From assembly GCA_027036775.1 (NCBI GenBank), contig JALWDS010000018.1:1-64000 (forward strand): a DNA stretch of 64,000 bases, read 5' to 3'. Under the pieces are notes generated by a model, which had not been told where the DNA came from, did no database searches, and saw only the letters and a program-made list of their open reading frames with translations. Both the position numbers and the translations under genes were made by a program. Shown here one piece after another: positions 24,953 through 34,552 of this stretch. Source of the stretch: Archaeoglobaceae archaeon (GTDB taxonomy: Archaea; Halobacteriota; Archaeoglobi; Archaeoglobales; Archaeoglobaceae). How positions within the stretch are numbered: position 1 is the stretch's first letter; every line of letters starts with the position of its first letter.

Positions 24953-25721
24953 CTATTTTAGTCTCTACAACCCTACCGTATGTTTTCCAAGCCTCCCTAA
25001 CCTCTTTAATATCTCCGAAAGCGGTAAAGCAGGGGCCGTTACCAGATAGACCGCAGAAGCAATCTAAATCCCTCACAACTTCGACTATCTCGATCGGATA
25101 ACCTATGGCTTTGCAGTAGTGGAGGGTGTTGAGATACATCGCCTCCCTGTATCTACCCACCTTCGTTAATTCGAACGCCCTCTTAACGAGTTCAACGTCC
25201 TCCCTTATCCTTTCGAGATTTACCTCCCCCCTGTCGAATTCGGGTATTAAAACTACCGCCCTACTCCTTTTAAACTCCCATCTGATTATCTTCCTATCCA
25301 AATTGTTCGTCAGAACGATACCTCCCAAAAGAGAGGCCGATGCATCATCAAATGCACCGGTGTAGCTTATACCGCATTTTAAAGATAGTTCCGCATTTAA
25401 ATTGAGGATTTCCCATGCATTTAAAGGCTTTGATAGGTGTTTGAAGATCGCGAGGAGTAGTGCGTTTAAGAATGCGGAACTGCTACCCAACCCCCCCTTC
25501 TTTGGTATCTCGCTTTCGACCTCAACGACAGCGTTTAATTTGAACCTATCGAGCACGAATTCGAGAACCTTATCTCTTTTCTCAACGCCGTTTTCGATGA
25601 GAATACTCTCTTTCGAATCGAAATCCGCTTTCAACCTCATCTTCAAGTCCAAAGCGAAGGCACATCCGTAGCCTATTGCCAAAGCGTTAATTACGGTTCC
25701 CGCTGAGTATGTTTGTATCAT
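24900..25721 (-). CDS. aroK: Archaeal shikimate kinase (GHMP family)
   Basis: Phosphorylates shikimate in aromatic amino acid synthesis; archaea use this GHMP-family enzyme in place of the bacterial one. In its 273 residues the ATP loop reads PKKGGLGSSSAFLNALLLAIF (about 90-110), the family-specific SYTGAFDDASASLLGGIVLTNN follows (about 144-165), and a late GHMP motif LSGNGPCFTAFG closes the site. SYTGAFDDA distinguishes it from homoserine and pantoate kinases, with moderate confidence. The end overlaps the convergent VKOR-like gene. Confidence 0.87.
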   Translation of the reverse strand: MIQTYSAGTVINALAIGYGCAFALDLKMRLKADFDSKESILIENGVEKRDKVLEFVLDRFKLNAVVEVESEIPKKGGLGSSSAFLNALLLAIFKHLSKPLNAWEILNLNAELSLKCGISYTGAFDDASASLLGGIVLTNNLDRKIIRWEFKRSRAVVLIPEFDRGEVNLERIREDVELVKRAFELTKVGRYREAMYLNTLHYCKAIGYPIEIVEVVRDLDCFCGLSGNGPCFTAFGDIKEVREAWKTYGRVVETKIVNEPCDDVFLTPDLFSD

Positions 25722-25771
25722 CGGTTGCGGTGGAGGGGATGGTTATTTAACGGTTTGCGACAACTCCACAT

Positions 25772-26422
25772 ATGGATCCGTATGAGGAGAAGAGGAGAAG
25801 GATGGTCGAGAGGTTGAGGGAAGAGCTAAACATCAGTGATAAGGTTGCGAGAGCCATGATGAAGGTTCCTCGCCACCTTTTCGTCCCCAAAAATTACGAG
25901 AGAGAAGCTTACGTCGATACACCCCTACCCATAGGTTTCGGACAAACGATTAGTGCACCTCACATGGTGGCAATAATGTGCGAGCTCTTGGACTTGAAGG
26001 AGGGGGAGAAGGTTTTGGAGGTTGGTGGAGGGAGCGGTTACCATTGTGCGGTTGTTGCGGAGATAGTTGGGAAGAAGGGGAAGGTCATAGCGATAGAGAG
26101 GATTCCGGAGTTGGCTGAAAGGGCGAGGCAGGTCTTAAAACTCCTTGGCTACGACAACGTCAAAATAGTTGTAGGGGACGGGACGAAGGGTTATCCAGAA
26201 GATGCTCCATACGACAAGATATACGTTACCGCGTCCGCTCCAGACGTTCCCAAACCTCTGCTGGATCAATTAAAGCCCGGTGGGAGGATGGTCATACCGA
26301 TAGGTAGATACGAGCAATACCTCTACATCGTAGATAAAGACGAGAAGGGGAACGTTCGTAAGAGGATTTGGGGGCCGGTTAGGTTCGTTCTGCTCGTGGG
26401 AGAATACGGATTCAAGGACTAA
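25772..26422 (+). CDS. pcm: Protein-L-isoaspartate O-methyltransferase
   Basis: Repairs isoaspartyl damage in proteins by SAM-dependent methylation, a useful function at high temperature. The 216 residues include VPRHLFVPKNYEREAYVDTPLPIGFGQTISAPHMVA, the family's active-site region, then the SAM motif VLEVGGGSGYHCAVVAE and IVVGDGTKGYPEDAPYDKIYVTA. The canonical GTGSGY is GGGSGY here. It is divergent from aroK with a 50-base gap, and its end overlaps the PIN gene by 4 bases, convergently. Confidence 0.95.
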   Translation: MDPYEEKRRRMVERLREELNISDKVARAMMKVPRHLFVPKNYEREAYVDTPLPIGFGQTISAPHMVAIMCELLDLKEGEKVLEVGGGSGYHCAVVAEIVGKKGKVIAIERIPELAERARQVLKLLGYDNVKIVVGDGTKGYPEDAPYDKIYVTASAPDVPKPLLDQLKPGGRMVIPIGRYEQYLYIVDKDEKGNVRKRIWGPVRFVLLVGEYGFKD

Positions 26423-26805
26423 ATCATCTCGTCCTCTATCTCTATCCTCTTGAGTTCCCTCAGATAGCCGACTCTAACACCGCTCTCTTTGGCCATCCTT
26501 CTCAAGTTCTTGTCGTTAGTTATCAAAACGCAGTTCTTGGACCTCGCAAGTTCTATCAACGCCAAATCGGTTCCGCTCGCCTCAACATCCACAACCTCGC
26601 AGTATCTTTCAATTAAACTCAAAGCGAACTTCGAAGCCAACCTTTCCTTTCCAGTCAGAGAAATTTTCAACCTCTCCAACTCCTCAACGACCTTTGAGGG
26701 GACGTAGAACTTCTTGAATCCCAGCTCCCTTAACTGAGAAAATACATCCACCTTTTCAAGAAAGGAATACATTAGAACGTTCGTATCTATCACCGCACAT
26801 CTCAT
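26419..26805 (-). CDS. PIN-domain protein encoded after aIF2 gamma
   Basis: Putative ribonuclease of 128 residues. ATG at 26805 ([20 protein letters not shown]) overlaps the aIF2 gamma stop by ATGA and begins exactly at the PIN fold; the longer track ORF adds an out-of-family tail. Acidic residues of the active site are visible in [27 protein letters not shown] and ITNDKNLRR. This gene order (aIF2 gamma then PIN) is common in Euryarchaeota and suggests an RNA-processing role in translation, not a VapBC toxin, since no antitoxin is beside it. Confidence 0.85.
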   Translation of the reverse strand: MRCAVIDTNVLMYSFLEKVDVFSQLRELGFKKFYVPSKVVEELERLKISLTGKERLASKFALSLIERYCEVVDVEASGTDLALIELARSKNCVLITNDKNLRRMAKESGVRVGYLRELKRIEIEDEMI

Positions 26806-28022
26806 ACTATTGTTCCAGCCCCTATGAGCCTCCACCTTCCTCCAACTCTTCTGCTTATTGCAACCCTGTCCCCCTTCTCCGCACAAACCGGTCTCTTCAG
26901 CTTCACCTCAACGACGTCGTCTCTCGCTGAAGTCACCTTTGCAACCGTCACAGCGGTTCCGACGACGAGCATCAAGTCCTCGTTCATCTTTATGCTTTCA
27001 ACCCTAACGTCCTCCTCCAACCCAACTACCCTCTCCAAAAGCTTTACCTCCATCGTGAATTCCGTTAAAACGTCTGGCAAGTGGTCTGGAATTCCCAAAA
27101 CGTTCCCAACCAACCTGTCGCTTTTTGTGAGGTAGGGATCGAGCTTAGTCGCTACGCCTATCAATCCACCGGGAGTGGCTTCATCGACGAACCTCCCAGA
27201 CGCCATTATGCTCGTCACCTCGGTTCTCAGAGGTTGCCATGCACCCCTCTCATCCCTTATCCCGGGTCTGATCTCTATCTCGTCTCCAACCCTCAACCTC
27301 CCTCTTGCAAGGGAACCTCCCACTACACCCCCCATCAGATCCTCCGGTTTCGTCCCGGGTTTGTTGACGTCGAAGCTCCTTGCGATGTGCATGAGTGGTG
27401 GTGAATCCAAATCCCTTTCGGGGGTTGGAATTGTCTCCTCAATAGCCTGAATCAACGCGTCTATGTTTATCCTCTGCTGTGCGGATATGGGTATTATCGG
27501 TGCGTTCTCAGCTATCGTCCCCTTCACGAACTCCTTGATTTCCCTGTAGTTTTCCAACACCCTCTCCTTGCTAACCGTGTCTATCTTGTTTTGAGCTATA
27601 ACTATCTTATCCACACCGATTATCTCCAAAGCCATTAAGTGTTCTCTCGTTTGAGGTCGAGGACATTTCTCATTCGCTGCAATAACAAGAACCGCACCGT
27701 CCATCAGAGCTGCTCCGCTCAACATGGTGGCCATCAACATCTCGTGACCCGGAGCGTCCACAAATGAGACTGTTCTCAGTATCTCGGTTTCAACTCCGTG
27801 AATTGGGCAGACCTTTTCCGTCGTGTAAGCCTCGGGCTCCTTGCATTTAGGACATTTCCTAAAGGTTGCATCTGCATAACCCAACCTTATCGTTATACCC
27901 CTCTTCAGCTCTTCACTGTGTCTGTCCGCCCATACCCCAGTTAGAGCGTAAACCAGCGTGGTCTTACCGTGATCAACGTGACCGACCATTCCGATATTTA
28001 CCTCTGGCAAGGGCTCTTCCAT
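26802..28022 (-). CDS. eif2g: Translation initiation factor aIF2, gamma subunit (GTPase)
   Basis: Binds GTP and initiator Met-tRNA and delivers it to the small ribosomal subunit. The 406 residues show G1 [11 protein letters not shown], switch [13 protein letters not shown], a zinc-knuckle region [21 protein letters not shown]3 DAPGHEML, G4 AQNKID and the two beta-barrel domains ([20 protein letters not shown]). The knuckle's last position appears to be His (CPIHG) where CPxCG is usual. Being the first gene, it is followed by the PIN gene by ATGA overlap. Confidence 0.96.
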   Translation of the reverse strand: MEEPLPEVNIGMVGHVDHGKTTLVYALTGVWADRHSEELKRGITIRLGYADATFRKCPKCKEPEAYTTEKVCPIHGVETEILRTVSFVDAPGHEMLMATMLSGAALMDGAVLVIAANEKCPRPQTREHLMALEIIGVDKIVIAQNKIDTVSKERVLENYREIKEFVKGTIAENAPIIPISAQQRINIDALIQAIEETIPTPERDLDSPPLMHIARSFDVNKPGTKPEDLMGGVVGGSLARGRLRVGDEIEIRPGIRDERGAWQPLRTEVTSIMASGRFVDEATPGGLIGVATKLDPYLTKSDRLVGNVLGIPDHLPDVLTEFTMEVKLLERVVGLEEDVRVESIKMNEDLMLVVGTAVTVAKVTSARDDVVEVKLKRPVCAEKGDRVAISRRVGGRWRLIGAGTIV

Positions 28023-28098
28023 GATCTCGCTTTACCTCTACACTTCTTTTATAAGTTTTGATTACCAAACGTTGCTACTCAAATCAAAAGCTTTTGAT

Positions 28099-28368
28099 TT
28101 AAATTGACTTCCAACCTTCCAAACCCCTAACGAAGATGAACAAGCCGAACCCGATTAGTCCAATCGCTATCAGATATTCTTGGATGTGCCTCAGTAGGGG
28201 AGGATTTACAAGATATATAACGCCCCCAATCACGAAAGTCGCCCCGACGAGCATTAAAGCGAGAGAACTTATTTTATATGGTTTAATTATTTTAATTTCC
28301 CTTTCTTCAATGACAAAAATCGAATCGAGCAAAAACCCTACGCCCGTGCCGATAAACATGCATGCCAC
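28099..28368 (-). CDS. Small membrane protein, function unknown
   Basis: An 89-residue protein with about three hydrophobic helices: MACMFIGTGVGFLLDSIFVI, SLALMLVGATFVIGGVIYLV and YLIAIGLIGFGLFIFVRGL. A short charged loop (EEREIKIIKPYK) separates the first two. No catalytic motif and no family recognised. It sits alone between aIF2 gamma and ahbC, with about 155 bases of DNA upstream in which I see no further gene. Confidence 0.6.
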   Translation of the reverse strand: MACMFIGTGVGFLLDSIFVIEEREIKIIKPYKISSLALMLVGATFVIGGVIYLVNPPLLRHIQEYLIAIGLIGFGLFIFVRGLEGWKSI

Positions 28369-28524
28369 AAAAGCGGTTGGATATTCAAGTGCGAGAAGAA
28401 ATCCTACCTATGAACATCGCTGGTAGAAAAAATACTCGTTTTCTCTTCTTTTCGGGCATACCGTTTTGTTACCTTTATTTTGATTTAAAATTTTTGATAA
28501 AGGAGAGACTCGAAAGGAAAAAAT

Positions 28525-29658
28525 TCACTCGAAAACGTTCTTTGATATCTCCTCGTCGCTCAGGTAGCAACTCGGATCACCTCCCCACAAATCACCAGCC
28601 CTCAAAGCCCTCAATCTGAAACCACCGCAAACTTCCTTGTAGGCACACCTCCCGCATCTCCCCTTCAGATTCCACTTACCCCTCAGGATTTTCAAGAGAC
28701 CGTCGTTGAACCATATCTTTTTGAAACTCCTCTCCTTGACGTTTCCACAGCTGTAATCCCACCAGAACTGGTTGGGATGAACGTTTCCAAAGGGGTCTAT
28801 GTTCACCAAATTCCTCCCACTCCTATCTCCCCCTCTGAACTTCAAAAACTCGTAAGCCCTGTAAGCCAAGTCCTCGTCGATCTCCCTGAGTTTCAAGCAG
28901 AAGTAAATTCCGTCGCACGGATTGTCCACTGTCAAAATCTCACCCTCGAATTCGAAAGCCCTCTCAAATAGTTCGTCCATGACCCTCCTCCTCAAATCGT
29001 TTGGAATATCTATGCTGAAATCCGCCCTTCCAGACGGAACCAGATGATAAAGGCAAAACCTGTCAACCTCCAAGTCCTCACAGAGATCTAGAATTCCATC
29101 GACCTCGTAAGCGTTAAATTTTGTTAGAGTGAACCTAACGCCATTCAAAATACCTACCGATTCGACGTTCTTCAAACCCTCTACGGCCCTTTCAAAGGCC
29201 CCATCAACGCCCCTAAACCTGTCGTGAACTTCCTTCAAACCGTCCAAGCTAACACCCACGTAGCTGAAACCTACCTCTTTCAGCTTTTCAGCTGTATCGC
29301 CATCTATCAACGTTCCGTTCGTCGAGAGAGCTTTTTGAACCTTACATCTACTTGCGATGTCGAAAATATCTCCTCTAAGCAATGGCTCTCCCCCGCTGAA
29401 GAGGACGAGTGTGGCCAATCCGTTCAGTTCGTCAACCAACCTAAGAGCGGTTTTTTTGTCTATTTCACCGTCGAATTCCGTATGGGCGTAGCAGTGCCTA
29501 CACTTCAAATTGCATCTCGCAGTCACATTCCAAACTACAACTGGCCTAAGGCTTTCCTTCAACTCCATCAGTTTCTTTGGTATGTGTTCGTCGCTTTTGT
29601 ACGTTAAGGCTTTGGATACCGTCGCCTTACCTTTAACCATCTTGCTCAAACTTATCAC
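28525..29658 (-). CDS. ahbC: AhbC-type radical SAM heme-synthesis enzyme (Fe-coproporphyrin III synthase)
   Basis: In the siroheme route to heme, AhbC removes the two acetate side chains from didecarboxysiroheme, giving Fe-coproporphyrin III. The 377 residues open MISLSKMVKGKATVSKAL, then PVVVWNVTARCNLKCRHCYAH with the radical SAM CxxxCxxC, LFSGGEPLLRGD, VGVSLDGLKEVHDRFRG, NVHPNQFWWDYSCGNVKERSF, and a C-terminal cysteine set GRCGRCAYKEVCGG for an auxiliary cluster. These match the AhbC family closely as I remember it, better than AhbD. The matching ahbAB and ahbD genes are not in this window. CobA at 59.3 kb provides the upstream methylations. Confidence 0.87.
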   Translation of the reverse strand: MISLSKMVKGKATVSKALTYKSDEHIPKKLMELKESLRPVVVWNVTARCNLKCRHCYAHTEFDGEIDKKTALRLVDELNGLATLVLFSGGEPLLRGDIFDIASRCKVQKALSTNGTLIDGDTAEKLKEVGFSYVGVSLDGLKEVHDRFRGVDGAFERAVEGLKNVESVGILNGVRFTLTKFNAYEVDGILDLCEDLEVDRFCLYHLVPSGRADFSIDIPNDLRRRVMDELFERAFEFEGEILTVDNPCDGIYFCLKLREIDEDLAYRAYEFLKFRGGDRSGRNLVNIDPFGNVHPNQFWWDYSCGNVKERSFKKIWFNDGLLKILRGKWNLKGRCGRCAYKEVCGGFRLRALRAGDLWGGDPSCYLSDEEISKNVFE

Positions 29659-29694
29659 GTGCGGAACTCTTCGGAAGAGAATAATTTGTTTTCG

Positions 29695-32600
29695 CTACGT
29701 GAAGTCAAACAAAGTTTTTTGAGTTTTTGTCTTGAGACTCGCTTCGGTGTATCCGAACCTCTCGAGTATCCTCAACACCGCCGGAATAATCTGATGATCG
29801 ATGTAGTAATCCTTGTCTATCTTTCTAACGATTATGCCGGAGGGCGTTCTAATTTTTAAATTCTCTCCGTCGAACTCCTCTATCAGTTCGATGGGATAGG
29901 CCCTATCGCTAACGCTTCCCCCACCCTTGACGATAACGAAACCGACCTTCGTTCCTATCGGGTAGTATATCCCCATCTCCATAGCCCTTAAAGCTGCCTT
30001 AACGTGAGCCTGTTTGCTCTCATACTTGTCGGGTTTTTTCGTTAAACCCTTGTAGATCACGTAATCCTCAAGTTTGAACCTACCTCTCTTAATCTCATCT
30101 ATGACCTCTTTGACGTGATCCAAAGCCTTTTTTGGATTTCTCTCCTTCAGTATAATTTCTATCACCTCCCTCTGAACCCTCTTAGCCAACTCGCACCAAT
30201 CTCCTCTCCTGACCTCCAAACCCCTAACCACTATCTTACCGTCGTCCGTCAATCCGGCGTATCTCTTCTTTTCAACGAAAAATATAACCTTATAAGCCTC
30301 GTCTATCTCAAGCTGAATCGGTAACTCTTTAGATATTTCCTCGACAAGTTTCTGACATTCCTCTTCAAGTTTTATTAAATTTAATTTATTTTTCTTGATG
30401 AATAATGAATCTGTGTTGTGTAGTAAGATGTTGTTACCGAAGAACGTGTGCGTTCCCTCGACTTCGATGTCATAAACGTAATCGTCGTAATCTATCTCCT
30501 CCACCTTCTTCGGATGAATCAGATCGAAATCGTAATCTCTGAACTCCCGTTTTTGATCTTTTACAACCGTGCAATTTAGCCTTTCAAGCTTTCTTTCGGT
30601 AATAAAACCAACCCTATCCTTGAACAGAACCCAATCCTTAACGTAGATATGATAGGAGTAGCTTGTGGGGTCCGAGTTGAGGTATCTGTTGAGCTTGTTC
30701 TCCCTAAAGATCGTGCTGGCAATACCCACCCTTAAGAGCAAATTCTGCACAGCTTTTGCGAGATCGTATCTCGTCGTCGTTAATCGAACGAGCGGTTTGC
30801 CACCCCTCAAAATTACGGTGCCATCTGCGGTAAACAGGCCTCGCAAAAATGCGGATACGTTTTCCTCGCTTTCATAAAACATCCATTCTGGAATTAATTT
30901 GCCGTTCTCACTTCTAAACTCTTCCATCAGCTTTACCAACTTCAAACCGTTAACTTTCAAATCACCCTTCCTAATTTTGCTGATCCAGTAATTTCTGATA
31001 AAGCCCTTTTCCTTAAGAGGCTTGATTACCTTTTCAACGATCTCATCAACATCGTTTCCACAGCTTAAACACAGATAGTAGTTTTTGTTACCTATCGAGG
31101 AGTTGTAAGAACCGTCACCAACAAACAAACCCATAAACTCGTAAACCTCCTTAGGATATCTCCTACTCCTACAATCGTAAGGTAGTTTCTTCAAGCATAC
31201 AAGGCTCTTAACTTTTACTCCAATTTCGGTAGGTCTAACCTCCACTATTCTATCCATAATGCCGTTTGCCTTCGGCATCTTGCTCTTGTTTAGATAACCC
31301 ATCAGACTGTGGTCTTCAGTAACGTCTACAAACCATGTGTTGGACAGCCAAACCCTGAACATCCTCTTCTTAGTTCTGTGCCTCATAACGTACTTAACGG
31401 GCTTAAATACCGCCCTTCCGTTTTCAAGTGTTAAAACCTTCAAGTCTTTAGGAACGAAGTATTCCTTACCGTTTATCTCGTAGTCCACTTTTTCAAAAAG
31501 CTCTCTTATCTTTTTAGCTCCCCTATTTGTGTAAACGACGGTATCTCCGCTAACACTGTCCCCATATAAAACCTCGAAACCCCTACTTTCCGCAATCTTT
31601 ACGGCCTTCCTTATGAAATACCTACCCCATGCGGTCGTTGCCTCTGCACACTCCCTACAGTACCACCTCGCAAGGTTCCAACCCGTATAACCGTAGAAAG
31701 AATTTGTCAAAACCTTCAAGGTCTGCTGTTTAATATCCAAGAGCTTGTAATCTTCAGAATCTGGATTAAGCTCCTTCATTTTTCTTTTAATTTCCCTTCT
31801 CCTTTCTATGAGCATCGTTAAAATCCTCTTGAAGAAACCGTCTGGACTCTTCCTAAACTTGTGTCCCACCTCCGGTGCAACGTAGCAATCTTCACATTTT
31901 CCCTTGACGAGCGTATCGGGACTTATGTTGAAGTTCACCATTATGGACGGATACATGCTCGCAAAGTCCAAGCTGATAACGTTCTCGTGCAAACCCCTTG
32001 CTGGTTCTAAAACGAAGGCTCCCTCGTAGCTCTCCTCTATCTCAGGCGGATTGGGTGCTATTTCGTTTATCTTTCTGGCTTCGCTCAGAAGGAAGTAGTC
32101 AACTTGCTTACCCCTTCCCAACCTCGCAACGTCATCCAAGGGAAGTTTGACCATCTTGCTAAGTTCGTAGTGCATTGGCAAAAGTTCTAAAGCCAATCTG
32201 TATGTCGTTCTGACGTCGTTTAAAGCGTGTCTGAAGACCTTCTCCCTCTCACCCCTAATCCAGCACTTGTAGATGTCTCTCCCCTCTATATCCTCCTCGT
32301 CAACCTTGGCACCTAAAAATTCTGCAACCTTCTTCAAAGTCTTAATTTTTACGTCGGGAATCTTCATCGCTATGTCGTATAAATCCACGTCCAACCTCCC
32401 AGCAACCTTTGGCCTTCCTCCCCTGAAGCTTACCTCACTCCTGTCCCTTCCAACATCCAACCTAATTCCATACTTCTCCGCCCTCCTCTTTAGGTAGGGC
32501 CAGTCGAAGGAATCCTGATTGTATCCAACTATCACGTCGGGATCGAATTCCCTGATCAGATTTACAAACCTCTTTATTATTTCCCTCTCGTTACCGTGCA

Positions 32601-33189
32601 GAACTTCCTCGTAATCGCCACACTTTACCGCTATCGCTATTATAGGGTCCTTCTCCGGATCGGGCATGAACTGAGCCAACATTTCGCAATCGAAGGCGAA
32701 AATCTTTAAAGGTGGAAACTCTCTCCTTTCAACCCTTTCAACCCTCCTAACCTCGTAAGCTCTCAAAACACCTTCTCTAACTGCAATCGGTTCGATCCTG
32801 ATTCCGTCCATGCAGGCCAAATCCTTGTCAATAAGGTATCTGTATGCGAAGGGTATGTCAGCCTCTCTAACTTCTGCAAACTTCTTTATCTCCTCTCTGA
32901 GCTTTGGAACGTGCTGAGGATGCTTGGTGTAAACCTTCAAAGCCTTTATAGGCTTTCCCAAACTTTTGGCTTTCACTTCTTCAACCTTCAACGGTGTTAC
33001 AACCCCTTCGCTCGTTCTGACAACCACGTTTTTAACCTTATCAGCGTCACAACCAACAACGTAGAAGTAGGGGAGGAAGTTACGATCGTAGGCTACGAAC
33101 ACGCCCTTATCGTCCTTACACCACAACCTTATTACCGCCCTATCGTTTTCCGTAACGTAATCGACATCCAACAGCCAAGCTTCGATCAT
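29695..33189 (-). CDS. polB: Family B DNA polymerase with an in-frame intein
   Basis: Replicative/repair polymerase with 3'-5' exonuclease. Of 1164 residues, 381 are intein, leaving an extein of about 783, normal for archaeal PolB. Exonuclease motifs: FAFDCEML, VGYNQDSFDWPYL and HALNDVRTTYRLA. Polymerase motifs: SLDFASMYPSI, LKVLTNSFYGYTG and YGD/TDSLF, the last split by the intein. The N-terminal AWLLDVDYV and late thumb VIYKGLTKKPDKYESKQAHV are typical. ATG at 33189 is preferred over the TTG at 33192; TTTATATTTC lies about 25 bases upstream, consistent with a leaderless start. The chain needs splicing for activity. Confidence 0.95.
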   Translation of the reverse strand: MIEAWLLDVDYVTENDRAVIRLWCKDDKGVFVAYDRNFLPYFYVVGCDADKVKNVVVRTSEGVVTPLKVEEVKAKSLGKPIKALKVYTKHPQHVPKLREEIKKFAEVREADIPFAYRYLIDKDLACMDGIRIEPIAVREGVLRAYEVRRVERVERREFPPLKIFAFDCEMLAQFMPDPEKDPIIAIAVKCGDYEEVLHGNEREIIKRFVNLIREFDPDVIVGYNQDSFDWPYLKRRAEKYGIRLDVGRDRSEVSFRGGRPKVAGRLDVDLYDIAMKIPDVKIKTLKKVAEFLGAKVDEEDIEGRDIYKCWIRGEREKVFRHALNDVRTTYRLALELLPMHYELSKMVKLPLDDVARLGRGKQVDYFLLSEARKINEIAPNPPEIEESYEGAFVLEPARGLHENVISLDFASMYPSIMVNFNISPDTLVKGKCEDCYVAPEVGHKFRKSPDGFFKRILTMLIERRREIKRKMKELNPDSEDYKLLDIKQQTLKVLTNSFYGYTGWNLARWYCRECAEATTAWGRYFIRKAVKIAESRGFEVLYGDSVSGDTVVYTNRGAKKIRELFEKVDYEINGKEYFVPKDLKVLTLENGRAVFKPVKYVMRHRTKKRMFRVWLSNTWFVDVTEDHSLMGYLNKSKMPKANGIMDRIVEVRPTEIGVKVKSLVCLKKLPYDCRSRRYPKEVYEFMGLFVGDGSYNSSIGNKNYYLCLSCGNDVDEIVEKVIKPLKEKGFIRNYWISKIRKGDLKVNGLKLVKLMEEFRSENGKLIPEWMFYESEENVSAFLRGLFTADGTVILRGGKPLVRLTTTRYDLAKAVQNLLLRVGIASTIFRENKLNRYLNSDPTSYSYHIYVKDWVLFKDRVGFITERKLERLNCTVVKDQKREFRDYDFDLIHPKKVEEIDYDDYVYDIEVEGTHTFFGNNILLHNTDSLFIKKNKLNLIKLEEECQKLVEEISKELPIQLEIDEAYKVIFFVEKKRYAGLTDDGKIVVRGLEVRRGDWCELAKRVQREVIEIILKERNPKKALDHVKEVIDEIKRGRFKLEDYVIYKGLTKKPDKYESKQAHVKAALRAMEMGIYYPIGTKVGFVIVKGGGSVSDRAYPIELIEEFDGENLKIRTPSGIIVRKIDKDYYIDHQIIPAVLRILERFGYTEASLKTKTQKTLFDFT
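30415..31557 (-). mobile_element. Intein at the pol-c site of PolB, with LAGLIDADG homing endonuclease
   Basis: A 381-residue protein intron inserted between YGD and TDSLF of polymerase motif C, the known pol-c position. It begins with Ser (SVSGDTVVYTNRG, splicing block A), has block B-like WFVDVTEDHSLMG, and ends FFGNNILLHN with Thr as the +1 extein residue. The two LAGLIDADG helices are visible as FMGLFVGDGS and FLRGLFTADGT, so the homing endonuclease looks full-length and perhaps active. Removal restores LYGDTDSLFI exactly, which defines both borders to the base. Confidence 0.95.
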
Positions 33190-33220
33190 CAAAACGATGA
33201 CTCCGACGAAATATAAAGTG

Positions 33221-33529
33221 TTAACTCATGAAATCTTCAAGCGTTCTCTCGTGTTTCTCCTCAACGACCTCAATCTCTTCAACCCTTTTAACCGTTAAAA
33301 GCCTTCTTTCACTGTAACCGTGCCTTTTGAGAATTTCAACAATCGCACTCTTTAAGTTCTCGATCTCTACATCTCCAAAAAGATCGAAGTCCGTTATGGG
33401 AACGTTTACGACGAAACTGTTTATCCTAACCTCCCCGCAGAGACCCTTAAAAAGTTCCATCAGGTCCTTCAAAAAGCCGACCTTCCAAATCCTGCCTATG
33501 AACCTAACCCTCGTTACCATCGATTCCAT
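33221..33529 (-). CDS. Uncharacterised protein between argC and polB
   Basis: A 102-residue soluble protein, no family recognised. It is a mixed alpha/beta sequence (TRVRFIGRIWKVGFLKDLMELFKGLCGEVRINSFVVNVPITDFD) with a charged C-terminus (RVEEIEVVEEKHERTLEDFMS). An internal ATG at 33520 (MVTRVRF) is an equally likely start. It lies on the polB strand, about 30 bases upstream of polB, but polB seems to have its own promoter inside the gap. No motif suggests a function. Confidence 0.55.
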   Translation of the reverse strand: MESMVTRVRFIGRIWKVGFLKDLMELFKGLCGEVRINSFVVNVPITDFDLFGDVEIENLKSAIVEILKRHGYSERRLLTVKRVEEIEVVEEKHERTLEDFMS

Positions 33530-33550
33530 TCGATCTCAAAATATAAAAGG

Positions 33551-34540
33551 TTAGGGGAAAAGGGGTGGGATTTCCAAACCCAACCGTTCGTCCCATCCCA
33601 TCATTACGTTCATGTTTTGAATAGCCTGACCGCTCGCCCCTTTAACAAGGTTGTCTATTGCGGAAACGATGACGAACCTGTCCTCCCCCTTGAATATCGC
33701 TACGTCGCAGAAGTTGCTCCCCCTCACGTAGCTCAACCTCACCTCCTCCTGAATCCTCACGAAGTAACAGTTCTCGTAGAACTCCTCGTAAATTCTCTTT
33801 ACCTCTTCTTCGCTCAAATCCTCCTTCAAAAACACGTGTGCTGTCGTTAAAATCCCCCTCGAGCCCGGGAAAACGTGAGGGGTAAAGTGCACGATCACGT
33901 TTTCGTTGAACCTTCTCAACTCCTGAACCATCTCCCAGTAGTGCCTGTGATTCGTGACCCTGTATGGAACCAAGCTCTCGTGGAGATTGGGATAGTGCGT
34001 GAACTCCGTAGGTTTTGCTCCCGCACCAGTTATCCCGCTCTTGCAATCAAAGATTACCTTCTCAACGTATCTCGCTATCGGAGCTACCGCCAAGATGCAT
34101 CCCGTCGGATAACAACCGGGATTTGCAACCAAATCAGCTTTTTTAATTTCCTCCCTATGGATCTCAGTCAAGCCGTAAATTGCGTTGATGTAAGCCTTGT
34201 GCTCACCGTAAACCCTCTCGTAAACGTCTTTGGGCAACCTGTAATCCGCAGAGAGATCGACGACCTTTATCCCCACTTCCAAAAGCTCTGGAACGTAGTT
34301 CATGGCCTCTCCGTGCGGAACGGCGGTGAAGACGAAATCGCAGTCCTCCAAATTTTTAATGTCGGGTTCCACGAACTTCAAATCGTAAAATCCTTTCAGA
34401 TGTTTGTGAACCTTCCAGACCTCCTTTCCAACCTCCCTCCTCGACGTAACCACATTCACATCGACCTTCGGATGGTTGTAGAGAAGTCTCAAAAGCTCTC
34501 CACCCGTGTATCCCGTCCCTCCAACGATTCCGACCTTCAT
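33551..34540 (-). CDS. argC: N-acetyl-gamma-glutamyl-phosphate reductase
   Basis: NADPH-dependent reductase of arginine synthesis. The 329 residues start with the Rossmann motif KVGIVGGTGYTGGELLRLL, have the catalytic cysteine in VANPGCYPTGCILAVAP (about residue 141), and the substrate region HVFPGSRGILTTAHV. DLSADYRL and KSGITGAGAKP are family landmarks. The related LysY of the lysine AAA pathway looks similar, but dapB elsewhere in the window argues for the DAP lysine route here. The PfkB gene precedes it by 12 bases. Confidence 0.93.
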   Translation of the reverse strand: MKVGIVGGTGYTGGELLRLLYNHPKVDVNVVTSRREVGKEVWKVHKHLKGFYDLKFVEPDIKNLEDCDFVFTAVPHGEAMNYVPELLEVGIKVVDLSADYRLPKDVYERVYGEHKAYINAIYGLTEIHREEIKKADLVANPGCYPTGCILAVAPIARYVEKVIFDCKSGITGAGAKPTEFTHYPNLHESLVPYRVTNHRHYWEMVQELRRFNENVIVHFTPHVFPGSRGILTTAHVFLKEDLSEEEVKRIYEEFYENCYFVRIQEEVRLSYVRGSNFCDVAIFKGEDRFVIVSAIDNLVKGASGQAIQNMNVMMGWDERLGLEIPPLFP

Positions 34541-34552
34541 AGACGAAGAGTC

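Noticed and set aside
26419-26805. PIN protein as a VapC toxin
   Set aside because: No antitoxin gene is adjacent, and the gene is fused by ATGA overlap to aIF2 gamma, an order typical of housekeeping archaeal PIN proteins.
28369-28524. Gap upstream of the small membrane protein, checked for a small gene or sRNA
   Set aside because: Short plus-strand ORFs there have no ribosome site and no recognisable pattern; no C/D boxes.
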